A stretch of 34,593 nt of DNA, from positions 1-34,593 of the forward strand of contig CALMTT010000009.1 in assembly GCA_937872615.1 (NCBI GenBank). The letters run 5' to 3'. Both the position numbers and the translations under genes were made by a program. Source of the DNA: an uncultured Verrucomicrobiaceae bacterium (lineage in GTDB: Bacteria > Verrucomicrobiota > Verrucomicrobiia > Verrucomicrobiales > Verrucomicrobiaceae). Positions 1-7,836 of the stretch are shown piece by piece. The number at the start of each line of letters is the position of its first letter. The stretch's first letter is position 1. The notes beneath the pieces are model-generated. The model saw only the letters and a list, made by a program, of their open reading frames with translations, did no database searches and was not told the DNA's origin.

Positions 1-2
1 TC

Positions 3-587
3 TATCCGCAATATGCCGCACCCACCACCGCCACCGCCTACGACAAGGCGTTCGACGCGCTCAAGCAGATCCGCCGGCAGCCGGCGGTGCGCACGCTGCC
101 GCCCTACCACGACCATCCGGGCTATGTCGAAGCACTCGCCGACAAGATCGAGCGCCATCTGGCCGGGCTCGACTGGACGCCAGACCTTCTGGTCTTCTCC
201 TACCACGGCATGCCCAAGCGCAATTTAGATTTGGGCGACCCTTACTATTGCTTGTGCCAAAAAACCACGCGCTTGGTCGCGGAAAAGTTGGGGCTGCAAA
301 AAGGCGAATATATCTCCACCTTTCAATCGCGCTTTGGTTATGCGGAATGGCTGCAACCTTATACGGATGCAACCTTGGAAGAACTCGCGAAATCTGGCAC
401 CAAGAATGTCGCCATAGTCTCGCCAGCCTTTAGTGCAGATTGTTTGGAAACCTTGGAAGAACTGGCAGTGGAAAACCGCGAGATTTTTTTACACGCAGGC
501 GGAACAGATTATCGTTACATTCCCGCGCTTAACACGCGGGAAGATCATATTGCCGCACTCACATCCGTTGTAAGCGCACATCTATAA
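3..587 (+). CDS. hemH: Ferrochelatase, C-terminal part (5' truncated, probably chimeric)
   Basis: The frame is open from the window edge and gives 194 residues of ferrochelatase, which inserts iron into protoporphyrin IX in the last step of protoheme synthesis. The family motifs YPQYAAPTTAT, FSYHGMPKR (conserved active-site His at 204-206), CQKTTRLV, FQSRFG.AEWLQPYT and FSADCLETLEEL occur in order, so identity is secure. The N-terminal part lies outside the window. Codon use changes sharply at about base 222: upstream codons end almost always in G or C, whereas downstream Leu is often TTA or TTG and Lys AAA. The gene therefore probably joins two different proteobacterial-looking hemH genes. 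It ends at TAA just before a hairpin and converges on cysD. Confidence 0.93.
   Translation, partial: YPQYAAPTTATAYDKAFDALKQIRRQPAVRTLPPYHDHPGYVEALADKIERHLAGLDWTPDLLVFSYHGMPKRNLDLGDPYYCLCQKTTRLVAEKLGLQKGEYISTFQSRFGYAEWLQPYTDATLEELAKSGTKNVAIVSPAFSADCLETLEELAVENREIFLHAGGTDYRYIPALNTREDHIAALTSVVSAHL
200..225. other. Probable assembly junction inside hemH
   Basis: Base composition and codon choice switch within the codons for the near-invariant SYHGMPKR motif. The left side is strongly GC-rich at third positions and the right side is AT-richer. Such a conserved stretch can share identical k-mers between genomes. The exact breakpoint cannot be fixed by eye. Confidence 0.55.
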
Positions 588-596
588 AACAAATAC

Positions 597-619
597 GCCC
601 TGCAGAAATCCTGCAGGGC
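597..619. terminator. Hairpin between convergent hemH and cysD
   Basis: A perfect 9-bp stem (GCCCTGCAG at 597-605, CTGCAGGGC at 611-619) with a 5-nt loop lies in the 36-bp gap between the two convergent stop codons. Position and symmetry fit a bidirectional terminator. There is no long T-run on either side, so termination strength is uncertain. Confidence 0.6.
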
Positions 620-623
620 ACAA

Positions 624-1544
624 TCAGAAATACCCCTCGCGTTTTTTCTTCTCCATAGAACCCACTTGGTCTTTATCCAACATGCGGCCTTCGCGCTCGC
701 TGGTTTTACTTAACAGCAATTCTTGAATGATGGCGCTGACATCGCTCGCATCACTCAAGACGGCTCCCGTTTGCGGGTAGCACCCTAATGTCCTGCAGCG
801 TACCGGGCGCACGGCGATAGAATCCAATTCTGCCGGCGAGAGAAACGGCAACATGCGGTCGTCATCCAAAATAAACACTTGGCCGGATTCTTCGCTAATC
901 CACGTCTTGCGCGGCGCAGAGAAGTAAAGGGAAACCAAATCGATTTTCTCGCGCAGTATGTACAGCCAAATATCCAGTTCAGTCCAGTTGGACAGTGGAA
1001 ACACGCGCACGCTTTCGCCCGCATTCAAGCGTGTGTTGTAGAGATTCCACAGCTCGGGGCGCTGGTTCTTCGGGTCCCATTGGCCGAATTCGTTGCGATG
1101 CGAAAAGAAGCGTTCCTTGGCGCGGGCCTTCTCTTCATCGCGACGGCCACCGCCGAGGCAGGCGTCGAATTGATGCTCCTCGATGGTGTCGAGCAGCGTG
1201 ACGGTCTGCAGCTTGTTGCGCGAGGCGTTGTGGCCTTTTTCTTCCTGCACACGGCCGTCGTCGATGGACTTCTGCACGCTGCCAACGACGAGTTCCGCGC
1301 CGATTTCCTGCACGAACCAGTCGCGGTAGGTCATGGCCTCGGGGAAGTTGTGGCCGGTGTCCACGTGGAGGAGCTTGAACGGCAAACGAGAGGGATAAAA
1401 CGCCTTCCGGGCGAGCCAGGCCATGACGATCGAGTCTTTGCCGCCGGAGAAGAGCAACGCGGGCTTTTCAAACTGCGCGGCGGTTTCGCGGAGGATGTAG
1501 ATGGCCTCGCTTTCGAGGAATTGAAGATGCGTGATGGATGACAT
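624..1544 (-). CDS. cysD: Sulfate adenylyltransferase small subunit (mosaic of two genomes)
   Basis: A full-length 306-residue CysD, the ATP-sulfurylase subunit that forms APS from ATP and sulfate with its GTPase partner CysN. The PP-loop motif SGGKDSIVM is near residue 34, followed by HVDTGHNFPE, CLGGGRRDEEKARAKER, FSHRNEFGQWDPKNQRPELW, RCRTLGCYPQTGA and the typical tail GSMEKKKREGYF. The start lies 6 bp from the tauE-like stop, as in an operon. The first half (about 1,090-1,544) has the GC-rich codons of the downstream core, while the second half (624 to about 1,030) is AT-richer and matches the hemH side. The protein is intact in frame but probably artificial. No cysN follows, although it is the usual partner. 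Confidence 0.95.
   Translation of the reverse strand: MSSITHLQFLESEAIYILRETAAQFEKPALLFSGGKDSIVMAWLARKAFYPSRLPFKLLHVDTGHNFPEAMTYRDWFVQEIGAELVVGSVQKSIDDGRVQEEKGHNASRNKLQTVTLLDTIEEHQFDACLGGGRRDEEKARAKERFFSHRNEFGQWDPKNQRPELWNLYNTRLNAGESVRVFPLSNWTELDIWLYILREKIDLVSLYFSAPRKTWISEESGQVFILDDDRMLPFLSPAELDSIAVRPVRCRTLGCYPQTGAVLSDASDVSAIIQELLLSKTSEREGRMLDKDQVGSMEKKKREGYF
1030..1090. other. Probable assembly junction inside cysD
   Basis: The shift from AT-richer to GC-rich codon use falls in the codons for the highly conserved segment around FGQWDPKNQRPELW. The reading frame is preserved, as expected when two orthologues are joined at identical k-mers. Confidence 0.5.
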
Positions 1545-1550
1545 GACGAA

Positions 1551-2306
1551 TTAAATGAGGGCGAAGGCTTTGAGGAGGTTGCGGGCGCTCACGACGGTGA
1601 CGAGGACGCCGACGAGGATCATGAAGGGCTTGTGCGGGACTTTTTTGGCGGCCCAGGCACCGAGTGGTGCGGCGATCATGCCGCCGAGGGCGAGGGCGAG
1701 AATGATATTCCAATGCGTGAGGCCGATGGTGAGGAAGAAGGTGATGCTGGCGGCGAGGGTGACGAAGAATTCGACGGCGTTCACGCTGCCGACGGTGATG
1801 CGCACGTCATTGCCACGCACGATGAGGTTGGAGGCCACGATGGGTCCCCATCCGCCACCACCCATGGTGTCCAGCAGCGCACCGCAAAAGCCGAGCGGCG
1901 TGAGATGCGTGGTGACATTGCGCGGTGGGACACGGAAGAAGGCTTTCGCGATGATCACGAGGCCCATGATGATGAGATAACCGCTGACGTAGGGCTTCAA
2001 AACGTCCGCATTGAACGACGAGAGCACATAAGCACCGATGATCGCCCCGATGACGGCCGGAATAAGCAGCCGACGGAACAAAAAGCGATCCACATTACCA
2101 AAGGCGTGATGCGAAATGGCCGACGCACCCGTCGTGAAGCACTCCGCGGCATGCACCGTGGCACTCGTGGCCGCTGGTGGCACTCCAAAGGCCATGAGCA
2201 ACGACGACGCGCTGACGCCGTAGGCCATGCCGAGCGCTCCATCGATCAATTGGGCGATGAAACCGGCGGCGACATAAAGGCCGAACTCTGGAGTGAGGAA
2301 ATCCAT
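1551..2306 (-). CDS. Sulfite exporter TauE/SafE family permease
   Basis: A 251-residue inner-membrane protein with about eight hydrophobic segments and the TauE/SafE signatures GFIAQLIDGALGMAYG near the N-terminus and LDTMGGGGWGPI at the start of the second half, in the usual internal-repeat arrangement. The family moves sulfur-containing or organic anions. It lies between cysH and cysD with about 6 bp on each side, so it is very probably co-transcribed with them and handles sulfate, sulfite or a related anion. Direction and substrate cannot be read from sequence. Length is normal for the family. Confidence 0.9.
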   Translation of the reverse strand: MDFLTPEFGLYVAAGFIAQLIDGALGMAYGVSASSLLMAFGVPPAATSATVHAAECFTTGASAISHHAFGNVDRFLFRRLLIPAVIGAIIGAYVLSSFNADVLKPYVSGYLIIMGLVIIAKAFFRVPPRNVTTHLTPLGFCGALLDTMGGGGWGPIVASNLIVRGNDVRITVGSVNAVEFFVTLAASITFFLTIGLTHWNIILALALGGMIAAPLGAWAAKKVPHKPFMILVGVLVTVVSARNLLKAFALI

Positions 2307-2312
2307 GAGCGC

Positions 2313-2969
2313 TTACGCTTTGTCGGTGACGAGCTTCGCGTGCAGGCCGCACTCGTGTTTTTCATCGCCCTTGGCGGGATCGTAGTAGGTGCGCTCGTTC
2401 GGCAGGTCGTGCTCGAGGAGGTAGGCGTCCATCTCGACAGGCGTCCAGTCGAGGATTGGATTCACTTTGAGGCAGTTGAACTTCGCGTCCCACATGAACG
2501 GGGCCAGCGTGGCGGCACGCTGCGGGTTCTGCTCGCGACGCAGCGCGGTGATCCAAACTTTGGGGGCCAGTTCACGCATGCCGCGCTCGAAGGGCTCCAG
2601 CTTCATGATGCGGCTGAAGGACTCCACGCGCTCCACTTCGTCCGGCATCGGCACCTGGCCGCCATTCAGCGCCAGCCAGTGAGCGGCGGTCATGAGCGGC
2701 AGGTAGGGCTTCAAATTCAGCGTGAGCTGAGCGCGGCACTTTTCGGCGAAACGGTAGGTTTCCGGCAAATTGGTGCCGTGATCGATCCAGAGCACGGGAA
2801 CGTCGGCAGCGGCCTTCGTGACCAAATGCAGGATCACCGCCTCGTAAGGGCGGAAATTCGTCGTCACCAGCGCCTGGCCGTCGGCATGCGCGAGGGCGAT
2901 TTCGATGATTTCCGAGGGCGACTTGCCTTTGGCTTCATCATTGAGGGCGGCGATTTGTTCGGGATTCAT
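2313..2969 (-). CDS. cysH: Phosphoadenylyl-sulfate reductase (PAPS type)
   Basis: A 218-residue reductase that reduces activated sulfate to sulfite. It shows the ATP-pyrophosphatase-like fold (LVTTNFRPYEAVILHL, LWIDHGTNLPETYRFAEK), the segment WITALRREQNPQRA, and the C-terminal KHECGLH with the catalytic cysteine. The paired CC and CxxC motifs that bind the [4Fe-4S] cluster of APS reductases are absent, so the enzyme probably uses PAPS and needs an APS kinase (CysC or a CysN-C fusion) outside the window. It is first in the cysH-tauE-cysD run. The 119-bp region upstream holds a weak promoter-like pair for this strand (TTTACA at 3004-3009, TAATAC at 2983-2988, short 15-bp spacer). No riboswitch was recognised there. 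Confidence 0.92.
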   Translation of the reverse strand: MNPEQIAALNDEAKGKSPSEIIEIALAHADGQALVTTNFRPYEAVILHLVTKAAADVPVLWIDHGTNLPETYRFAEKCRAQLTLNLKPYLPLMTAAHWLALNGGQVPMPDEVERVESFSRIMKLEPFERGMRELAPKVWITALRREQNPQRAATLAPFMWDAKFNCLKVNPILDWTPVEMDAYLLEHDLPNERTYYDPAKGDEKHECGLHAKLVTDKA

Positions 2970-3088
2970 GGTGGGGAGCGATGTATTAACCTAATTCTCG
3001 ATGTGTAAAGTAGGAAATTGAGATTTGCGGGCTTCACGAGGAGGACTCTTGCCGCCTCCGGCTGCGCCCACTAGAAAGCAGGCCGCCC

Positions 3089-4525
3089 ATGCGTTCCCCG
3101 GCCCGCCTTTCCACCGCTGATGAAGCCATCGCCGCCATCCCCAGCGGGGTCACGGTGGCCGTCGGCGGCTTCGTGGGTGCCGGGCACCCGGAAATGCTCA
3201 CCGCGGCGCTGGAGCGGCGTTTTTTGCAAACCGGCACGCCACGCGACCTCACGCTCTACTACTGCGCCGGGCAGGGAGATCGCGGCGAGCGTGGCCTGAA
3301 CCACCTCGCCCATCGCGGCCTGCTCAAAAGGATCATCGGCGGGCACTGGAATCTCGCGCCGAAGCTCGGCACCCTCGCGTTGGCCAACGAAGTCGAGGCC
3401 TACAACCTCCCCCAAGGCGTGCTGAGCGTGCTCACGCGGGAAATCGCCGCGAAACGCCCGGGGCTCATCACCCAAGTCGGCCTGAACACCTTCATCGACC
3501 CCATCCACAGCGGCGGCCGGCTCAATGCCCGCACCACAGAGCCGCTCGTCGAGCGTCTGGAGCTCGATGGGCAGACCTGGCTGCGCTACAAACCGGTGCC
3601 CATCCACGTCGCGCTCATCCGGGCGACCTACGCCGATGCCAGAGGAAACCTGAGCATGGAGGGCGAGGGCCTCATCGGTGAAGTGCTGTCGCTCGCCCAA
3701 GCCGCGAAAAACCACGGCGGGCTCGTCATCGCGCAGGTGGAGAGCGTGGTGGATGCGCTGCCGGATCCAAAAGCCGTCCGCGTGCCCGGCCTGCTCGTCG
3801 ATCATGTCGTGACCAGCGGGGGTGTGATGCACGACCAGACCTTTGGCGAGGTCTTCAACGAAGATTTCGTCGTCACGAATGCCAGCGCCTTTGAGCTGCC
3901 GGTGATGCCGGAATCCGAGCGCAAACGCATCGGCGCCCGCGCTTTGCAGGAGATCCGCCCCGGCGACATCGTGAACCTCGGCATCGGCCTGCCGGAAGCT
4001 GTGGCGATGGTCGCGGCGGAAACGGGACGCTTGAATGAATTCACGCTCACCGTCGAGAGCGGCCCCACCGGCGGCGTGCCGGCCTCCGGCCTCAGCTTTG
4101 GCTGCAGCCACTTCCCCGAGGCCATCATCGACCAGCCCGCGCAGTTCGACTTTTACGACGGCGGTGGCCTCGACATCGCGGTGCTCGGTGCCGTCGAAAT
4201 CGACGCCGAGGGCAGTGTGAACGTCGCCAGCTTTGGTGATCGCTTTGCAGGTGTCGGCGGCTTCGTGAACATCACCCAAGCCGCCCGCCGCCTGGTGTTT
4301 TGCTGCACCTTCCGGGCAAAGGAGAACGCCAAGTTTGTGCGCCGCATCGCCCACGTCTGCTTCCACGGACCCTCGGCCCTCGCCCGTGGGCAGCAGGTGC
4401 TCTACGTCACCGAACGCGCTGTCTTTGAGCTCACCTCGAACGGCCTCCGCCTCCTCGAAGTAGCCCCCGGCTTCGAGGTGAAGCGTGATGTGCTCGACCA
4501 GATGGAGTTCACGCCGCTCACTTAA
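3089..4525 (+). CDS. Acyl-CoA:acetate/3-ketoacid CoA-transferase (propionate CoA-transferase-like)
   Basis: A 478-residue protein with both halves of the family I CoA-transferase fold in one chain, like Pct and YdiF. The N-terminal half has VGGFVGAGHPE and a TFIDP...GGRLNARTTE segment. The C-terminal half has GDIVNLGIGLPE and TVESGPTGGVPASG, where Glu323 is the expected catalytic residue that forms the glutamyl-CoA thioester. It would exchange CoA between short-chain acyl-CoAs and acids in the cytosol, but the substrate cannot be told. It stands alone on the plus strand, diverging from cysH. Its TAA overlaps the trmB stop codon on the other strand. Confidence 0.92.
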   Translation: MRSPARLSTADEAIAAIPSGVTVAVGGFVGAGHPEMLTAALERRFLQTGTPRDLTLYYCAGQGDRGERGLNHLAHRGLLKRIIGGHWNLAPKLGTLALANEVEAYNLPQGVLSVLTREIAAKRPGLITQVGLNTFIDPIHSGGRLNARTTEPLVERLELDGQTWLRYKPVPIHVALIRATYADARGNLSMEGEGLIGEVLSLAQAAKNHGGLVIAQVESVVDALPDPKAVRVPGLLVDHVVTSGGVMHDQTFGEVFNEDFVVTNASAFELPVMPESERKRIGARALQEIRPGDIVNLGIGLPEAVAMVAAETGRLNEFTLTVESGPTGGVPASGLSFGCSHFPEAIIDQPAQFDFYDGGGLDIAVLGAVEIDAEGSVNVASFGDRFAGVGGFVNITQAARRLVFCCTFRAKENAKFVRRIAHVCFHGPSALARGQQVLYVTERAVFELTSNGLRLLEVAPGFEVKRDVLDQMEFTPLT

Positions 4526-5121
4526 GCCGCATTCAAACGCCAGCGGGCACGTTGAATCGTGCGGCCGATGTCGAGCCAGCTTTTTTCGAAGTCCGTCGTG
4601 GGATAGAAGAAGGCATCTTCCGGCCAGTCGAGCCGCGTGAACTGCTGTGAGCGACTTTCAAAGCTCAGCAGCGCATCCTCAAAGTAGGGCTGGTCATCGG
4701 TCTTCAGCAAAAACTCGCCGCCGGGCTGCAAAATGCGGGCGAGACCATCGAGGAACTCCGCCTGATTCACGAGGCGACGCGCGGCGTGCTTCTTTTTCGG
4801 CCACGGATCGGGGCACAGCAGGTGCAGGCGGCTCACGCTCGCCCGTGGCAGCAGCCACGCGACGCTGTAGGCACTTTCGATGCGCATGATGCGGGCATTG
4901 GTGAGGCCTTGCAGGCCGATCTTCCGCGCCGTTTTGCTCACACGGCCCAGCATGCGCTCCACGCCGAGGAAATCGCGCTCCGGATGATGTGCGGCCATGC
5001 CGGTGAGGAAGGTGCCGTCACCGCAGCCGAGGTCGATCTCCAGCGGACGCGAGGCATCGGGGAAGATCTCGGTGCGGGAGACTTCACGGAAATGATCGGC
5101 GGGGACAAAAAGCGGCGGCAT
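4522..5121 (-). CDS. trmB: tRNA (guanine-N7-)-methyltransferase
   Basis: A 199-residue protein of the TrmB family, which makes m7G46 in the tRNA variable loop. The SAM-binding motif I is LEIDLGCGDGTFL, followed by FLGVER, the family hallmark CPDPWPKKKHAARR, and LKTDDQPYFEDAL. The start MPPLFVPADHF was chosen because it places motif I at a normal distance. The frame stays open further upstream, but that part overlaps the divergent lipoprotein gene and has no TrmB character. The length is slightly short for the family. The stop shares the bases TTAA with the convergent CoA-transferase gene. Confidence 0.92.
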   Translation of the reverse strand: MPPLFVPADHFREVSRTEIFPDASRPLEIDLGCGDGTFLTGMAAHHPERDFLGVERMLGRVSKTARKIGLQGLTNARIMRIESAYSVAWLLPRASVSRLHLLCPDPWPKKKHAARRLVNQAEFLDGLARILQPGGEFLLKTDDQPYFEDALLSFESRSQQFTRLDWPEDAFFYPTTDFEKSWLDIGRTIQRARWRLNAA

Positions 5122-5212
5122 GCAGGCCGCATCGAATACACGAATTGCCGCGGAAGCGAAGCGAAGATGAGGCTTGTGCCTCCAAAAGCGTTTCGAGAGC
5201 GTAGTTCCCGCC

Positions 5213-6016
5213 ATGAGAATCCTCCTGCTCGCCATCATCGCGACCACGTTCACCGCCTGCACCAGCCTGCCGGATACTCGTTCGCCCGTGCAAGGCTCAT
5301 CGGAGCATGCCGTGAAGCTTTTGGAGCAAAGCGCCGCCAGGGCAGGGAAGCCGTGGAAACGGCTCGAACGCGTCGAAGTGGCCTTTGAGGGCGATTGGAC
5401 GCGGATCGTGCAAAAACTCCAGCCGGAACTCGTGAACGCAGAATTTCGCAAAAGCTCCCGCGAGGTCTATCAGCCGCGATTGAAGCAGGTGAATCAAACG
5501 CACACCGGCCCGCGTGGCATCAAAACGGTGCGCCGCACGCCCCAAAGCATAGAAGTGAGCTTTACCGAGTATCGCGTGGCAACCGAGACCGAGAAAGATG
5601 CCGCCGCTCTCGTGGCGGATGCTTACACGATGTTCGTGTTTGGTGCTGACTACCTGCTCGCACGAGGTCAGAACTGGCGTTTCTGGCCCTGCATGATGCG
5701 GCAGGAAATCGACGGCGATTCCTGCGATCTGATTTTCGGCACCTTGAAGCCCGGTGTCGGCCGCTCGGACGAGGATCAAGTCATCGCGTGGATCAGCCAG
5801 CGAGATCGACGGCTACGCCGGGTGCAGTTCACGCTCAACGGCCTCGCTTCAACGGTGGGAGCCGATGTCGATGTGACCTTCGATGACTTCCAACCGGGCC
5901 CTCACGGCACCGAATGGCCTCGTCACTTTCTTGAGACCGTGCGGCGGCCTTTGACGGTCAAAGCCCACGAATGGCGGATGACATCACTCACAGCAAACCG
6001 TGCTCGCGGAAGCTGA
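5213..6016 (+). CDS. Putative lipoprotein of unknown function
   Basis: A 267-residue protein starting MRILLLAIIATTFTACTSLPD, a short lipoprotein signal with a plausible lipobox (FTAC, lipidated Cys near residue 16). The rest is soluble and rich in charged residues. It includes a stretch resembling a stand-alone periplasmic beta-rich domain (PRGIKTVRRTPQSIEVSFTE and following), but I do not recognise a named family. The start was chosen because it gives the signal peptide directly. It diverges from trmB with 91 bp between starts. Its 3' end overlaps the convergent radC gene by 29 bp. Likely location is the periplasmic face of a membrane. No catalytic motif was seen. Confidence 0.8.
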   Translation: MRILLLAIIATTFTACTSLPDTRSPVQGSSEHAVKLLEQSAARAGKPWKRLERVEVAFEGDWTRIVQKLQPELVNAEFRKSSREVYQPRLKQVNQTHTGPRGIKTVRRTPQSIEVSFTEYRVATETEKDAAALVADAYTMFVFGADYLLARGQNWRFWPCMMRQEIDGDSCDLIFGTLKPGVGRSDEDQVIAWISQRDRRLRRVQFTLNGLASTVGADVDVTFDDFQPGPHGTEWPRHFLETVRRPLTVKAHEWRMTSLTANRARGS

Positions 6017-6686
6017 AGTAGGGCAGTTCGCGTGATTCGGAAGGTGTGCCGATGATGAGATGATCCTGCAGCGGGATGCCCATCGTTTCGGCGGCCTCGC
6101 GCAGGCGTCGGGTGAGGCGGCGGTCAGCATCGCTGGGCGTGGGATCGCCGCTGGGATGGTTGTGCAGCAGGATGATGGCGTGGGCGTTGTGAATGAGCGC
6201 CTTTTTGAGGATGTCACGCGGCGTGGCGGTGCATTCGTTGAGGCTGCCGCGGAAGATCTCCTCGGCCCGCAGCAGGGTCATTTTCGTGGTGAGCAGCACG
6301 AGCCGCACGGATTCATAGCTCAGCGCCTGCAATTCCGGCCCGATGAACTCATAAACCCGCCGCGGATGATCGAGCACGATGTCCCGCTGCGAGGTCTCGC
6401 GGGCGGCACGGCGGCCGATTTCGAAGGCAGCGGCCAGTTTCGCGGCCTTGGCGGGTCCGAGAGCCTTGATGTCGGTCAGCGCAGCCGGTTCGAGCCGTGA
6501 AAGTGCCCGGATGGAGCCGTGCTCGCGCAGCATGCGCTCACCGATTTGCAGGGCGTTTTCACCTTTGGTGCCCGTGTTGATGAAAAGCGCGAGCAATTCG
6601 GCATCGGAGAGGGCTTGGGGTCCGAGACGCAGCAGCCGCTCACGCGGGCGGTCGTTCTCAGGGATGTCGTGGATGCGATGGGACAT
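5988..6686 (-). CDS. radC: RadC family JAB/MPN-domain protein
   Basis: A 232-residue protein with full RadC architecture. An N-terminal UPF0758/helix-hairpin-helix part (PRERLLRLGPQALSDAELLALFINTGT, then LTDIKALGPAKAAKL) precedes a JAB metalloprotease-like domain with LHNHPSGDPTPSDAD, in which His175, His177 and Asp186 are the predicted zinc ligands. All JAMM residues are present. Despite its name, a role in DNA repair is not established for the family. It is last in the minus-strand run that includes the polyprenyl synthase, with 51 bp between them. Confidence 0.95.
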   Translation of the reverse strand: MSHRIHDIPENDRPRERLLRLGPQALSDAELLALFINTGTKGENALQIGERMLREHGSIRALSRLEPAALTDIKALGPAKAAKLAAAFEIGRRAARETSQRDIVLDHPRRVYEFIGPELQALSYESVRLVLLTTKMTLLRAEEIFRGSLNECTATPRDILKKALIHNAHAIILLHNHPSGDPTPSDADRRLTRRLREAAETMGIPLQDHLIIGTPSESRELPYFSFREHGLL

Positions 6687-6737
6687 GCGAGAAATTTTCC
6701 CGCGAGTCTGTCACAGGCCAAGCGACTTCGGCAAGGC

Positions 6738-7748
6738 TCAATGAATCGCTCGGCACTGATCGAGCAGGCCGTGCAGGTAGCCCACGATGTCCTCCAGCGC
6801 CTGTTTATGAGGCGTGGCGGGCAGGGCGATCAGATCGGCGCGAGCACTCACGAGCATGTCCTGGGCGAATTTCACCGCACGCTCGACCGCGCCATCGTAG
6901 TCGGCGATGCCAGCGAGGATGCTGGTGTCCATCGGCTCGCCTTTGAGCAGCATGCGGCTGAGCTTTTGCTTCTGCGCTTCGGTGGCGCTTTCGAGCAAAT
7001 AAAGGATCGGTAGCGTGAGCTTGCCACGCGCGAGGTCAGTGCGCAGCGTCTTGCCGACGGTTTTTTCATCGCCAACGAGGTCGAGGCAATCGTCGTAGAT
7101 TTGGTAGGCTGTGCCGAGCTTCAGGCCGTAGTCGCGCAGCGAGTGCTGAATGGATTCCGGCTGGTTGTTCAGCCTTGCGCCAAGCTCGCTGGCGGCAGCG
7201 AAGAGCGCGGCGGTCTTCATCTCGATCATCTTCAGATAATCGGCCACGCTGAGATTCAGATCGAAGCGGCGCTGAGTCTGCAAAATCTCGCCCGAGCACA
7301 CATCGCGGGAGGCTTTGGCAATGGTGCGGCAGACATGCGTGTCATCAAACTCCGTCGCCAGCTCCAGCGCATAGGCGAAGAGGCTGTCACCGAGCAGCAC
7401 GCTGAGGCTGCTGCCCCATTTGGCAACGGCGGTGGGCACCTGGCGGCGGATGTCCGCGCCGTCCATGATGTCGTCATGCACGAGCGAGGCGATGTGAACG
7501 AGCTCGAGGATGACTGAAAGACGTGTGTGACCCTCATGCGTGCCACCCGTGGCACCACCGGAGAGCACGGCCAGGGCCGGGCGGATGCGCTTGCCGGAGG
7601 TTTTGCAGACGTAGCTCACATAACCCTCGACGCCGGGATCAAACGCACGGGCTTGTTCGAGGATCGAGGCCTCCACGCGCTCCAGATCCGCTCGCACGAG
7701 GTGGAACGGGAAGACGGGGTTGCTGGCATTGACGGCGGGGGCGGTCAT
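6738..7748 (-). CDS. Polyprenyl diphosphate synthase (octaprenyl/solanesyl type)
   Basis: A 336-residue all-helical trans-prenyltransferase that builds long-chain all-trans prenyl diphosphates, typically for the menaquinone or ubiquinone side chain. The first aspartate-rich motif is VHDDIMDGADIRR (DDxxD) and the second is YQIYDDCLDLVGDE (DDxxD), followed by GKTLRTDLARGKLTLPIL. The lysine-arginine region GKRIRPAL precedes them. Chain length cannot be predicted safely. It lies downstream of the amidase with an 88-bp gap, so co-transcription is possible but not required. Confidence 0.93.
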   Translation of the reverse strand: MTAPAVNASNPVFPFHLVRADLERVEASILEQARAFDPGVEGYVSYVCKTSGKRIRPALAVLSGGATGGTHEGHTRLSVILELVHIASLVHDDIMDGADIRRQVPTAVAKWGSSLSVLLGDSLFAYALELATEFDDTHVCRTIAKASRDVCSGEILQTQRRFDLNLSVADYLKMIEMKTAALFAAASELGARLNNQPESIQHSLRDYGLKLGTAYQIYDDCLDLVGDEKTVGKTLRTDLARGKLTLPILYLLESATEAQKQKLSRMLLKGEPMDTSILAGIADYDGAVERAVKFAQDMLVSARADLIALPATPHKQALEDIVGYLHGLLDQCRAIH

Positions 7749-7836
7749 GGTCTTCCCCTCCTTTCACCACGGCGGGGGCTTAGTCAAATGCCCGGCCGGA
7801 CCTCATCATGCCGCGATTTTCAAAAGATGTGAAAGC

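Noticed and set aside
2970..3088. Possible SAM riboswitch upstream of cysH
   Set aside because: Only 119 bp are shared by two divergent genes and no characteristic conserved core or terminator pair was seen.
3071..4366. Open frame of 431 codons antisense to the CoA-transferase gene
   Set aside because: No recognisable family. The plus-strand gene has complete CoA-transferase motifs.
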